From NCBI RefSeq assembly GCF_900176355.1, contig NZ_FWXI01000018.1, positions 1 through 64,000 of the forward strand: a DNA stretch of 64,000 nucleotides, given 5' to 3'. Within the stretch, counting starts at the first letter, position 1. Each line of letters begins with the position of its first letter. The DNA is from Sporomusa malonica. GTDB lineage: Bacteria; Bacillota; Negativicutes; Sporomusales; Sporomusaceae. A program made the position numbers and the translations under genes. This document shows positions 26,160-34,517 of the stretch, piece by piece. The notes beneath the pieces were generated by a model. The model did not search any database. It saw only the letters and a list, made by a program, of their open reading frames with translations, and was not told where the DNA came from.

Positions 26160-26570
26160 CTATTTCAAATCCGCTTTCAGGTCTGTAATCACTTGATCAG
26201 GCAGAATTCCTGGTTCATATACCCGATCATAACCCATAGCGAGGAATTTTTCTTCAACTTCTTTAAAGTCAGTTTTACCGACAACCAAGTTGCCGCCTAC
26301 ATAGAGCAGAATATCCTCAATACCAGCTTCGCGGCAGCGGTCTTTTAAGCCGCGGCAGTCAATTTCACCATGACCATAGAGCGAAGCCACGAGAATTGCT
26401 TTAGCATCAGTTTCAATAGCTGCGTTAACAAATTCTTCCTGCGGAACCAGCACACCCAGGTTAATTACCTCATATCCTGCAGCGGTAAGAGCATGATTGA
26501 GAATTTTGTTGCCAACAGCGTGACAGTCAGCGCCAATTACGCCTAATACAACCTTTACCTTGTTTGTCAT
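26160..26570 (-). CDS. glmS: Glutamate mutase sigma (B12-binding) subunit
   Basis: A 136-residue cobalamin-binding domain. The DxHxxG motif that carries the histidine ligand to cobalt is visible as [11 protein letters not shown] (residues about 14-19 of the motif region), followed by [10 protein letters not shown] and [10 protein letters not shown]. The family length is 137. I choose the ATG at 26570 (AAGGAG 8 bases upstream) over the GTG at 26576. The gene lies 5 bases after the GntR gene. Confidence 0.96.
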   Translation of the reverse strand: MTNKVKVVLGVIGADCHAVGNKILNHALTAAGYEVINLGVLVPQEEFVNAAIETDAKAILVASLYGHGEIDCRGLKDRCREAGIEDILLYVGGNLVVGKTDFKEVEEKFLAMGYDRVYEPGILPDQVITDLKADLK

Positions 26571-26575
26571 TTCCA

Positions 26576-27559
26576 CTACTCCTTTGCTTTATCAGTCTCT
26601 GCAACCAACCGACCAACAACCTGTTGGAGCGATCCCTGGTCGATTTCGTAATAAAAAGTGATGATCTCCTGTGTTTCGCTTGCTGCCTGGCGTGCAATGT
26701 GTTGCACAGCTTCAGCAGTAACAACCACATTATGGTTGGCTATGCATTGTCTTACTTGTTCTCGTTCACTTCCAATACAAGGCTTTAAATTAATCCCATT
26801 ACAGCCAATCTTGGTCAGGAGCCGGTTCAATGCAACCACAAATTCTTGGGTTTTGGCGACAACAGCCACCTCAGTTCCTGCTGGTAAGCGGGCAATCTTA
26901 ATGATCGCTTCCAGATTTGGCACAGTAGCTACAGCTAGCAGCTTGGCACTATTGCCGAGAATTTCGGCAACAGTCGACTGGTGCTCTATCGTAGTCACTA
27001 CCAAGTCACAAGCAGCCAAAAACTCCGGTTTAACAGTTCCTGCCGTTAATTCAGCCAGCGCAACCGGTTCAAAGCGCACTTGAGTAACTTGCCCAAGCTG
27101 TGTAATAAACCGCTCGATATACTCCAAAGTGCAGTCAACAATAGCTACGCGGAGTTCCCGGGCTGCTAATACCTTTTCCTTAGCCCGGATAGCGGTAAGC
27201 GCCGCAAACTGATCAACAGTAAACCCAAGTTCAACTACTTGCACCAGGGCCGCATCAATAACCTTGAGCGCCCGCTCAAGCCGGCTGCCAGCGACATCAG
27301 CACCGGCAACCATTGGATCTGTCGTCTGCTCCCGCACAAACGTGCCACGACCTTGCTGCGCATCGAGAACTCCCTCTAACAGTAGTTCTTTATAGGCTGC
27401 ACTGACAGTATTCCGGCTAATACCTAGCTCTTCTGACAATTGGCGTTCAGTTGGCAGCTTGTCACCCTGTTTGTAGCAGCCTGTCCTTATTTTGTCCAAA
27501 ATGTACGCTTTCACTTGCAGGTAAATCGGTACGCCAAGTTTTTGTACAATCACAACCAT
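26576..27559 (-). CDS. GntR-family regulator of the glutamate fermentation operon
   Basis: A 327-residue protein with an N-terminal winged helix ([49 protein letters not shown]; residues about 10-80) and a C-terminal part of about 220 residues that I do not recognise. It lacks the aminotransferase domain of MocR proteins. The start is uncertain: ATG 27559 or 27556, or GTG a little later; the frame to 27625 crosses a palindromic operator and is unlikely. It is the first gene of the glm-mal-cit block and likely controls it and itself. Confidence 0.82.
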   Translation of the reverse strand: MVVIVQKLGVPIYLQVKAYILDKIRTGCYKQGDKLPTERQLSEELGISRNTVSAAYKELLLEGVLDAQQGRGTFVREQTTDPMVAGADVAGSRLERALKVIDAALVQVVELGFTVDQFAALTAIRAKEKVLAARELRVAIVDCTLEYIERFITQLGQVTQVRFEPVALAELTAGTVKPEFLAACDLVVTTIEHQSTVAEILGNSAKLLAVATVPNLEAIIKIARLPAGTEVAVVAKTQEFVVALNRLLTKIGCNGINLKPCIGSEREQVRQCIANHNVVVTAEAVQHIARQAASETQEIITFYYEIDQGSLQQVVGRLVAETDKAKE

Positions 27560-27569
27560 CATCCCAACC

Positions 27570-27595
27570 AATTGGATTAATGGATTAATCCAATT
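27570..27595. promoter_or_regulatory. 26-bp palindromic operator upstream of the GntR gene
   Basis: AATTGGATTAAT and ATTAATCCAATT are perfect 12-base inverted arms around a GG centre, 11 bases from the likely start codon. The site is placed where an autoregulating GntR repressor would bind. I saw no second copy in the window. Confidence 0.7.
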
Positions 27596-27690
27596 TTGTT
27601 TTACATTCTTATTATCCCATAGCATGTGCGAAAAAGCAAGAAAATTCTACGAAGATCTGACAAATTTCGTACTTAGCAATCAAAGTGTAA

Positions 27691-27785
27691 AGAAAATACG
27701 GCTTGCGCCGAGCCTCTAGCGAAAGCGGAAGTCGATGTTGCCCTTATCCAGGCGGAAAGTTATGCTTTCAAACAGGACAAAAAAA
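27691..27785 (+). repeat. Dispersed intergenic repeat family A, copy 2
   Basis: Words in order are tacggcttgcgccgagcc, gcgaaagcggaagtcgat, gttgcccttatccagg and ggaaagttatgctttc, then a C-A-GGACA-A-run end. It closely matches copy 3 (46358-46450). It lies between the GntR promoter and the feo genes. Confidence 0.8.
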
Positions 27786-27844
27786 AAGAAGCAAGGCTAC
27801 ACTTAGCCTTACTCCTTAATATCGCAATATCTCTTTTAATTTTG

Positions 27845-27985
27845 TTACTTCGTTTGCTTATGGCAGCTGGATCCGCAGCCACCAGAGCAATGGCACTCAG
27901 TTTCACCATGTAATTCCCGCCAAATAATTTTACCTATATAGCCAACCGCAACTAAGCCGACTATGAAAACAGCCATCGTATCCAT
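27845..27985 (-). CDS. FeoB-associated Cys-rich membrane protein
   Basis: A 46-residue protein with one membrane helix (MAVFIVGLVAVGYIGKIIW) and a cysteine-rich tail (CHCSGGCGSSCHKQ). Such proteins commonly follow feoB and are thought to bind iron or assist FeoB. AAGGAGTG precedes the ATG at 27985, 20 bases after the feoB stop. A longer frame to 28144 overlaps feoB and is not supported. Confidence 0.85.
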   Translation of the reverse strand: MDTMAVFIVGLVAVGYIGKIIWRELHGETECHCSGGCGSSCHKQTK

Positions 27986-28005
27986 CTTGTTCACTCCTTT
28001 TATTC

Positions 28006-30381
28006 TTAGTAGCCCATTAAACTTCCAATTTGGTAAACCAGGAAAGACATTACCCATGCCAGGGCAGTGGTATATACAGTGGCGAAGACTGGCCATTTCC
28101 AGGAATTTGATTCCCGTTTGATAATAGCTAACGCCGCTAGGCAAGGTGAGTAGATAAGCACAAAGACCATCAAAGAATAAGCAATTAACGGGGTAAAGCT
28201 ACTGTCGTTAGCCAACGCTTGCTGCAGAGCAACCGAACCTTCATCAGCCTCGCCCACATTATAGATGGTTCCCATTGTGCTAACCAAAACTTCTTTAGCT
28301 GTAAAGGCGGCTATTAAACCAATGCCTGAACGCCAGTCAAAACCAAGAGGTTTGATTGCAGGTTCAATAAATTTCCCTAACTGCCCAGCATAGCTCTTTT
28401 CCAGTTTTTCATGAGCCTGTTCTTTTTCAAGGGCTTCAATTTGCTCGTCACCTTCACCTTTAAGTTCTAAATACCGTGCAGCCATCGGATACAGTTCCGG
28501 GTTAGTGGCTTCTAATTCTTTCAGTTTAACTTCTTTAGCAGCTGTTAACGCCGCTAATTCCTCACTATCCTCTGCAAGGCCTTCAGTTTGTTCGGCAAAT
28601 TCTTCATCAACTGCTGTCAAATCTGCAATTAACGTTTCTAAGTCCTTATTATCTTCTATAGCCCCAATGTTTAGCGGCTTGGCAATTTCCTCATCTACTT
28701 GCTGACTAAAACCAGCTTCAGCCTGAGCGGTCAAGCCTTGATAATCTTTGCTGAAATCGACATCACTAGGATAATTCACCATAAACCAAACTAAAATCGA
28801 AACCGCCAAAATAATGGTACCTGCTTTTTTCAAGTACAGTATGCTGCGCTCCCACATATGCATCAGGATGGATTGCATTGTAGGAATACGATAGGGCGGC
28901 AACTCCATAACGAAAGGCTCCGGCTCTCCAGTAAATAAAACACTCCGGAAAATACGCGCCATAACGATGGCCAGGAATATACCCAATACGTAAATGGAAA
29001 ACAGGACTGTGCCTGCAACACCTTCATTAAAGAATGCAGCGATAAGCAGGGTATATACAGGAAGCCTCGCACTACAGCTCATGAGCGGTGTTACCAAGAT
29101 GGTTACCAATCGGTCACGCGGGTTCTCCAGGGTACGTGTCCCCATAATCGCAGGTACACTGCAACCAAAACCTAATAATAGCGGAATAAATGACTTACCA
29201 TGCAGCCCCACCGCATGCATAACTCTATCCATAATAAAAGCGGCTCTGGCCATGTAGCCTGTATCTTCAAGCAACGCAATTCCTAAAAACAGTATTATTA
29301 TATTAGGTAAAAATACAATAACTCCGCCAACGCCACCAATAATTCCATCAACTATTAGCGATTTCAAATCACCTTCAGGCATAGATTGACCTACAAACTC
29401 CCCAAAAGCTGTCACGCCTTGTTCAATCCAATCCTGCGGATAAGCACCTACAGTAAATACAAAATTAAATAATAACCACATAAGTCCAAGAAATATCGGC
29501 AAGCCAAACAGACGATTTGTCAGTACCCGGTCAATCTTATCAGAGGTGGTTAGCACTCCTTCGTGTCTCGAAATAATCACTTCCTGGCACAGAGCTCCAA
29601 CAAACTGATAGCGAAGATTCGCAATTGCCAGTTCCGGATCGGTATCAAACGCAGCCTGCAAGCTCTGCCTGGCAGCAGCAACAGTCGCCAGAATACGTTC
29701 TCCTCCAGGTAACTGTTTTACAGTATTGCAAATATCTTGATCGTTTTCTAGTAATTTGAGAGCCAGCCATCGCTGAGGAAAACGCAGATTATGTTGCACT
29801 TCTGCAAGCAAAGTACTAATCTCGACAATTTTTCCTTCAACCTCATCGCCATAATTGATGACAAAGGGTTTCCGTGGTTTTTCTTCTGCCACCTTAACTG
29901 CAGCTGTTAACAGGTCATCCACACCGGTATGACGATTGCCAACAGTACGAATAACTGGCACATCCAGCTTCTTTGACAAAACCTGTTCATTGATTTTGGT
30001 TCCCATGCCTTCAGCCACATCAACCATATTTAGAGCTACTACCAAGGGTCGCTCTAATTCCAGCAGTTGCACAGCCAGATACAAGTTTCGTTCCAAGTTG
30101 CCCGCATCCAGGATATCAACAATAACATCAGGCTTATCCTGTACGATAAAATTACGCGCTACCAATTCATCAAGTGAATGTGCTGTCAGGCTATATGTAC
30201 CTGGCAGATCAACCACCAATAACTCCTTGTTTTGAAACTGCCGGAACCCTTCGCGTTTCTCAACCGTTACCCCTGGATAGTTACCTACATGCTGCCTGGC
30301 ACCTGTAACACTATTGAATATTGTTGTTTTGCCCGAGTTGGGGTTACCGGCCAAAGCAATACTAACCTTGGTATTTCCCAC
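28006..30381 (-). CDS. feoB: Ferrous iron transport protein B
   Basis: A 791-residue membrane GTPase. The N-terminal G domain shows ALAGNPNSGKTTIFN (G1), VEKREG (G2 region), VVDLPGTYSL (G3) and LNMVDVAE (G4). The C-terminal permease has two Gate repeats, with GFGCSVPAIMGTRTLE and VYSPCLAALAII-like cysteine motifs (YSPCLAAL). Between helices, about residues 560-670, there is a charged glutamate-rich insert predicted as coiled coil, which is longer than in E. coli FeoB. The start is GTG with AAGGAGG upstream. It moves Fe2+ inward. Confidence 0.96.
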   Translation of the reverse strand: MGNTKVSIALAGNPNSGKTTIFNSVTGARQHVGNYPGVTVEKREGFRQFQNKELLVVDLPGTYSLTAHSLDELVARNFIVQDKPDVIVDILDAGNLERNLYLAVQLLELERPLVVALNMVDVAEGMGTKINEQVLSKKLDVPVIRTVGNRHTGVDDLLTAAVKVAEEKPRKPFVINYGDEVEGKIVEISTLLAEVQHNLRFPQRWLALKLLENDQDICNTVKQLPGGERILATVAAARQSLQAAFDTDPELAIANLRYQFVGALCQEVIISRHEGVLTTSDKIDRVLTNRLFGLPIFLGLMWLLFNFVFTVGAYPQDWIEQGVTAFGEFVGQSMPEGDLKSLIVDGIIGGVGGVIVFLPNIIILFLGIALLEDTGYMARAAFIMDRVMHAVGLHGKSFIPLLLGFGCSVPAIMGTRTLENPRDRLVTILVTPLMSCSARLPVYTLLIAAFFNEGVAGTVLFSIYVLGIFLAIVMARIFRSVLFTGEPEPFVMELPPYRIPTMQSILMHMWERSILYLKKAGTIILAVSILVWFMVNYPSDVDFSKDYQGLTAQAEAGFSQQVDEEIAKPLNIGAIEDNKDLETLIADLTAVDEEFAEQTEGLAEDSEELAALTAAKEVKLKELEATNPELYPMAARYLELKGEGDEQIEALEKEQAHEKLEKSYAGQLGKFIEPAIKPLGFDWRSGIGLIAAFTAKEVLVSTMGTIYNVGEADEGSVALQQALANDSSFTPLIAYSLMVFVLIYSPCLAALAIIKRESNSWKWPVFATVYTTALAWVMSFLVYQIGSLMGY

Positions 30382-30408
30382 TATATAAATCCTCCTTATC
30401 TCTTGAGC

Positions 30409-30621
30409 CTACTTTACCTTGATATTGCAAGCCAATGAGTTATTTAACATGATTCGGCTGCCGCGAACCTTAACAATAACAGACTCATGACTACGACTAA
30501 GTATCGCGATTGGTGTTCCTGGCGTAAAGCCAAGATCAGTGAGGCGCGCCCTCACTTCCCGAGTGCCGCCCAGCGCCTCGACTACCATTAACTGACTTGT
30601 GTCGATATTATGAAGTGGCAT
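30409..30621 (-). CDS. feoA: FeoA-family protein (second copy)
   Basis: A 70-residue SH3-like FeoA domain (ALGGTREVRARLTDLGFTPG, then 'SRSHESVIVKVRGSRIMLNNSLACNIKV'). FeoA supports FeoB GTPase activity. I start at ATG 30621, with GAGG 7 bases upstream; GTG 30627 overlaps the ribosome binding site. It lies directly between the other feoA and feoB. Confidence 0.9.
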   Translation of the reverse strand: MPLHNIDTSQLMVVEALGGTREVRARLTDLGFTPGTPIAILSRSHESVIVKVRGSRIMLNNSLACNIKVK

Positions 30622-30633
30622 ACCCACACCTCC

Positions 30634-30867
30634 TCACGAGCTCATTTTAATTTCAATATTTTGGGCCTCAATCTTACGCAAAGACAGGTTAAACCCCATT
30701 ACCTTAACTTCCATCGGATCACCGAGCGGCGCATACTTTTGAACCTCAACCTTTGACCCAGGAACAACCCCCATATCAATAATGCGGCGTTGGACAGGGC
30801 CATTACCATGAATTTTAGCAACTGTACCTGTTTCCCCTGGTGATAACTGACTCAATAATTTAACCAT
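30634..30867 (-). CDS. feoA: FeoA-family protein (first copy)
   Basis: A 77-residue FeoA domain (LSPGETGTVAKIHG, RRIIDMGVVPGSKVEVQKYA). It is the first gene of the feo operon, 12 bases before the second feoA, with GAGGAGG before the start. Tandem feoA genes are common in Firmicutes and clostridia. Confidence 0.92.
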   Translation of the reverse strand: MVKLLSQLSPGETGTVAKIHGNGPVQRRIIDMGVVPGSKVEVQKYAPLGDPMEVKVMGFNLSLRKIEAQNIEIKMSS

Positions 30868-30910
30868 TACTAATTCCTCCTCATGTTACACTTTGTTTTA
30901 GTTTAAAATC

Positions 30911-30932
30911 GATATCAATAATCATTATCAAT
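30911..30932 (-). promoter_or_regulatory. Fur box of the feo operon
   Basis: GATATCAATAATCATTATC (30911-30929) matches 16 of 19 bases of the Fur consensus GATAATGATAATCATTATC. It is 44 bases before the first feoA, so the operon should be derepressed under iron limitation. Confidence 0.8.
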
Positions 30933-30958
30933 ATAAAAAAGCACTTCACCATTCTGTA

Positions 30959-31723
30959 CTATAGTACGCCCCGCTTTTTGACAAGCTCAAAAGCAACCTC
31001 TTTCAGACTCGGAACACTGCGGAAATAGGCCGTATAGTCTGATGTATAACATACAATCTTCAGTACACTACCTGCCGTAACAATGCTCTCCAGCATCTGC
31101 CTATAGTAAGGTGCCGTCTTGTTATGCAGTGCATTCCCATAGGTAAAATCGAAAGTTATATCACCCTTCTGGCTTGCCATTACTCCTGCTATGGCCTTTG
31201 CCAGATCTTCAAAGTCGGGTTGGGAGAATTCACGCAAGATGGTAATTCTAGCGCCGTCTTCCTGAGTTTCCACCGAAAACGACATTCTAGCAGTCAATGG
31301 CTTGTCACCCAGCTCTTTTGCTAATACCGTCTCTGGTTGAACTCCATTTAGCCCACTGGTTGTTGCTCCTAATAGTTCATTAATAATTGATAGCAATTTA
31401 TCCTCAGTAAATGGTTTTAAAATATAGCCCTTAGCCCCATGTTGTAACGCATCAAACACTTTATGTTTTTGACCGAGAGCACTAACCATAACAACCCTGG
31501 CGTTTGCATCAAAATCGATAATTTGAGACAGAGCCTCAATCCCGTCCAATCCTGGCATAGTTATGTCCATGGTTACCAGATCAGGAAGATATTTTTTATA
31601 TGCCGCTACCGCTTGTTCGCCATTAGCTGCCTCATCCACCACTGTATAACCGGCTTTTATTAAAAAGGTTCCAATTGTCTTGCGCATCATCAACGCGTCA
31701 TCAACAACTAATACACGTGCCAT
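30959..31723 (-). CDS. CheY-like response regulator with unrecognised C-terminal domain
   Basis: A 254-residue protein. Residues 1-120 form a receiver: acidic pair in VVDDALMMRK, phospho-aspartate in LVTMDITMPGLDG, threonine/serine in VVMVSALG and lysine in GYILKPFTED. Residues about 145-254 form an alpha/beta domain with 'REFSQPDFEDLAKAI' and 'TFDFTYGNALHNKTAPYYRQML', slightly STAS-like, that I cannot name. GGAG lies 6 bases before ATG 31723. Its start overlaps the kinase gene by 23 bases, so the two are a cognate pair. Confidence 0.85.
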   Translation of the reverse strand: MARVLVVDDALMMRKTIGTFLIKAGYTVVDEAANGEQAVAAYKKYLPDLVTMDITMPGLDGIEALSQIIDFDANARVVMVSALGQKHKVFDALQHGAKGYILKPFTEDKLLSIINELLGATTSGLNGVQPETVLAKELGDKPLTARMSFSVETQEDGARITILREFSQPDFEDLAKAIAGVMASQKGDITFDFTYGNALHNKTAPYYRQMLESIVTAGSVLKIVCYTSDYTAYFRSVPSLKEVAFELVKKRGVL

Positions 31724-34193
31724 CTTCATCTCCATCCTTCCGCATAAACGAAATCAAGCTAAGATAAACCTTACCCAAATCGGTTGTTACCACCCAGGAG
31801 TAAATGTCTGCCTTTGCATAGCGTGCAGACGCGCCTTCAGCCCAAATCGTGACAGGGGTTCCAATATCAATCACCTCTTGCCAATCGGGCAATTGCTGCA
31901 AGGAGTTACCAACAGTGGTATTAAAAAACTCAGAAAAAGCACTTTCTAACCATATTTTTTCTTCCGTGACCTCTATTGCAGCCTCATGTAAATAGCACTC
32001 GGCCAGGCGCTTGACCAAAGCTTCATCAGCACTTATCATCAGACGCCCTGCAAAGGTACCCTTGATATCAATAAAGGTTGAAATATTACGCATATTTACA
32101 ACACCCGAACTTGCTTCCATTTTACTGATTTCTTGTGAAAGCACGCCAAATTCTTCCTTCAAGAAAGTTTTAGCCTGGATAAGTACTTGTTCCCCTAAAC
32201 GACAAACATCAAATTCTTGGTCTCCAGAAAACGTGAGCGGCAATTCAAACGTAAATTGTGTTCCTCGCCCCACTTCTGTATCAACCTCAATATGTCCACC
32301 AAGCTTTTCAACCTCTTGCTTCACAGCGGATAAGCCCACTCCCCGTCCAGACAATTGATCAGCAGCGCCAGCACTGGAGAATCCATCAGCAAATATAAGC
32401 TGCACAGCCTCCTCATTTGACAAATCTCCAGCAGCAACCTCATCACAAAGCCCTTTGGCAACAGCCAGGCGCCTTATGAGAGCACTATCAATGCCTCTGC
32501 CATCATCGGCAATTCTTACTATCAGATTTGTTTCATCATTTGCTATGTTGCATACAAGTTCTCCCAGCACGTCTTTACCTGCTGCCAAGCGTTCATCCGG
32601 CGTTTCCAAACCATGCGCAACTGCATTACGGAAAACATGCACAAGTGATTTAGCAAAGTCATGGTATTTTATCGGATCCACCAAAATTTTCGCGCCAGGT
32701 GTGAGTGAGAAGTTAATCTCTTTCCCTTGATTTAATGCCAGATTAGCTATGTATTCAGGAAACATGTTCAACAAGTCACTAAACGGTTTATAACGTAACC
32801 GGCGAAGCTCTCCAATAAAAATTTTTGCCTGGCAAGGGGCAAGCAGACGCTGAACTTTTTCCTCCAACTGGTGTAGTTTGCAATTTTCCACCACAATCGT
32901 CTCGTCCTGCAAGAAAAACTGATCCCCTAATATCTTTTTTAATTGTTCCAGTTCTTGCTCCAGCCAATTATAAAGTGTTTCCGGCTGATACCTTGCAAAA
33001 CACGCTACTAATTCATTCTGCTCAATATTCCCTTGTTTCTCATCCCGTAATTTGGCTAAAACAGATTCCAACTCGTGCAATCCTGCAGCCACACGGTGTA
33101 TTCCCAACTGCCCAAACGTACCTTTCCAGGTATGTACTGCGCGGAAAATTATACTCAGCTTTTGGACTGGCGACTCCTGTGAAAATAAAATGTCGGGCAA
33201 CTCTTCCTGACAAAACAACTGGTATTCTGTCATCGCTTTACTAAACTCTCGGTAGTGTGTCACAGCCCGCACAACCATCGACAAAACATTTTTTTCTTCC
33301 TGAATCTTTTTTTCCATGTCCCGCTGCTGGGTAATGTCGGTTAGTATCAGCAATATTTCTTTTCGCTCTGGATCGACAGGGTGATTAATCAGCTTATACG
33401 TTATTTGAATGTAACTTCCATCAAGTTGTAGTTCCTCAGGCAATAAAGAAAAGTAATTTTCCTTGAGTAACTCATCCTCTTCCTGGAATATTTTCTTAAA
33501 TAGCGCTGTTAAAAAGACCTGCTGTCCGTTATCTTCCGGATATAACAGTTCAGGAACAGCTGCAGCCCCTATCTCTTGGTTAAAAATCATAATACACTCA
33601 GCACTGTACTCGCCAGTAACTTTTAAATCTTCTCCAAAGGATAGGAACCCCTGTCCGGCATTATCCAATAAGTTACGGACTTTGTCAGCTGCTTCTTTCA
33701 GCTCACGTGTCCGCCCCTGCAATTGATGTTGTACTACCAATTGTTCAGCATTAACTTCTTCTAGTGCTTTCTTCTGAGATTGAATCTCCGACTTGGATTG
33801 TTCAAGCGCGGCAACAGCCTGCTTGAGCTCCGATTCATTTACTTTAATTCTATGAACCATCCAATTCATGTCCCGCATCAAATCAACTAATTCGTTTTCA
33901 TTGCCCTCACTGCTCCGTTCATTGGGAACAGTAAGCAACACATCATAACGGCCATTCTTTACATGCTCGCAAAATTCTTTAATTTTTTTCACTTGATTCG
34001 AAAAAAACCAATGCCGGATAAGTCCGGGACTTATCAATGCTACCAGAACTGTTATCATGACCGCGATAGCCATAGTACTATGAAATTCTCGATTTATGCC
34101 CAACCCTGTTTGATTTCCCGCTGTAACCATAACAAAAATAGGCAACATCCCGAATAATAGCGAAATAACAAGCAATCGTGTTTTAAGAGTCAC
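31701..34193 (-). CDS. CheA-like hybrid sensor kinase with Hpt, HATPase and CheX-like domains
   Basis: An 830-residue protein. Domains in order: two N-terminal membrane helices; a HAMP-like and coiled-coil region (to about 170); a PAS domain (about 170-300); an Hpt-type helix bundle with the phosphorylatable histidine in FRAVHTWKGTFGQLG; an ATPase of CheA type (HVFRNAVAHGLETPDERLAAG, DDGRGID, GRGVGLSAVK); and a C-terminal CheX-like phosphatase domain with SEFFNTTVGNSLQQLP. A separate P1-dimerisation arrangement and CheW domain are absent. I start at GTG 34193, with AAGGTGG upstream. It faces the membrane and signals to the overlapping response regulator. Confidence 0.85.
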   Translation of the reverse strand: MTLKTRLLVISLLFGMLPIFVMVTAGNQTGLGINREFHSTMAIAVMITVLVALISPGLIRHWFFSNQVKKIKEFCEHVKNGRYDVLLTVPNERSSEGNENELVDLMRDMNWMVHRIKVNESELKQAVAALEQSKSEIQSQKKALEEVNAEQLVVQHQLQGRTRELKEAADKVRNLLDNAGQGFLSFGEDLKVTGEYSAECIMIFNQEIGAAAVPELLYPEDNGQQVFLTALFKKIFQEEDELLKENYFSLLPEELQLDGSYIQITYKLINHPVDPERKEILLILTDITQQRDMEKKIQEEKNVLSMVVRAVTHYREFSKAMTEYQLFCQEELPDILFSQESPVQKLSIIFRAVHTWKGTFGQLGIHRVAAGLHELESVLAKLRDEKQGNIEQNELVACFARYQPETLYNWLEQELEQLKKILGDQFFLQDETIVVENCKLHQLEEKVQRLLAPCQAKIFIGELRRLRYKPFSDLLNMFPEYIANLALNQGKEINFSLTPGAKILVDPIKYHDFAKSLVHVFRNAVAHGLETPDERLAAGKDVLGELVCNIANDETNLIVRIADDGRGIDSALIRRLAVAKGLCDEVAAGDLSNEEAVQLIFADGFSSAGAADQLSGRGVGLSAVKQEVEKLGGHIEVDTEVGRGTQFTFELPLTFSGDQEFDVCRLGEQVLIQAKTFLKEEFGVLSQEISKMEASSGVVNMRNISTFIDIKGTFAGRLMISADEALVKRLAECYLHEAAIEVTEEKIWLESAFSEFFNTTVGNSLQQLPDWQEVIDIGTPVTIWAEGASARYAKADIYSWVVTTDLGKVYLSLISFMRKDGDEDGTCISC

Positions 34194-34273
34194 TATTGAT
34201 TCCCACCTTCTTATCTGACCCACTTACAGTGCTCATCACACTGATCTTCCAGGCACTTGCGCCCGATAAATTA

Positions 34274-34332
34274 TTGATAATGATTATCATTATTTATGTA
34301 TATATTATTACAGACATTAAAATCTCTGTCAA
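34274..34332 (-). promoter_or_regulatory. Promoter and Fur box of the kinase/regulator operon
   Basis: On the minus strand TTGACA (34327-34332) and TAATAA (34305-34310) are 16 bases apart. The Fur box GATAATGATTATCATTATT (34276-34294) matches 17 of 19 consensus bases and would cover the first transcribed bases, a repressing position. This puts the signalling pair under iron control together with feoAB. Confidence 0.75.
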
Positions 34333-34373
34333 GCAATTTTTTTCCATATCATATTACCTGTCTTTGTGACAGG

Positions 34374-34402
34374 TTGACAGCAAATCGGAAAGCTTTTATA
34401 CT
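34374..34402 (+). promoter_or_regulatory. Promoter of the EAL gene
   Basis: TTGACA (34374-34379) and TATACT (34397-34402) are separated by 17 bases. Transcription would start near 34409, leaving a leader of about 110 bases that holds the hairpin described next. Confidence 0.75.
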
Positions 34403-34435
34403 GAAAATATCTCAAAATAATACAAAAGATGGCAA

Positions 34436-34480
34436 AGACGCCACAGGGAGCTGTTATCCGACAGCCCCGCTGTGGCGTCT
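34436..34480 (+). promoter_or_regulatory. Strong structured leader hairpin before the EAL gene
   Basis: AGACGCCACAG pairs with CTGTGGCGTCT, and inside this GGAGCTGT pairs with ACAGCCCC around tatccg. No T-run follows, so it is not a simple terminator. I do not recognise a riboswitch class; it lacks the conserved bases of c-di-GMP-I aptamers found elsewhere in this window. Confidence 0.6.
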
Positions 34481-34517
34481 CCTATGTCGGCATATAAACG
34501 AGGGTTGGAGGAACTTC

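Noticed and set aside
27600..27625. Longer start of the GntR regulator at 27625
   Set aside because: It would place a perfect palindromic operator inside the coding sequence and add residues not typical of the family.
34430..34490. c-di-GMP riboswitch before the EAL gene
   Set aside because: It has a GGCAAAG and a GACGCC word, but lacks the GAAA tetraloop, the AAAGC block and the GCCAGGTTGCC end, so I list it only as a hairpin of unknown class.
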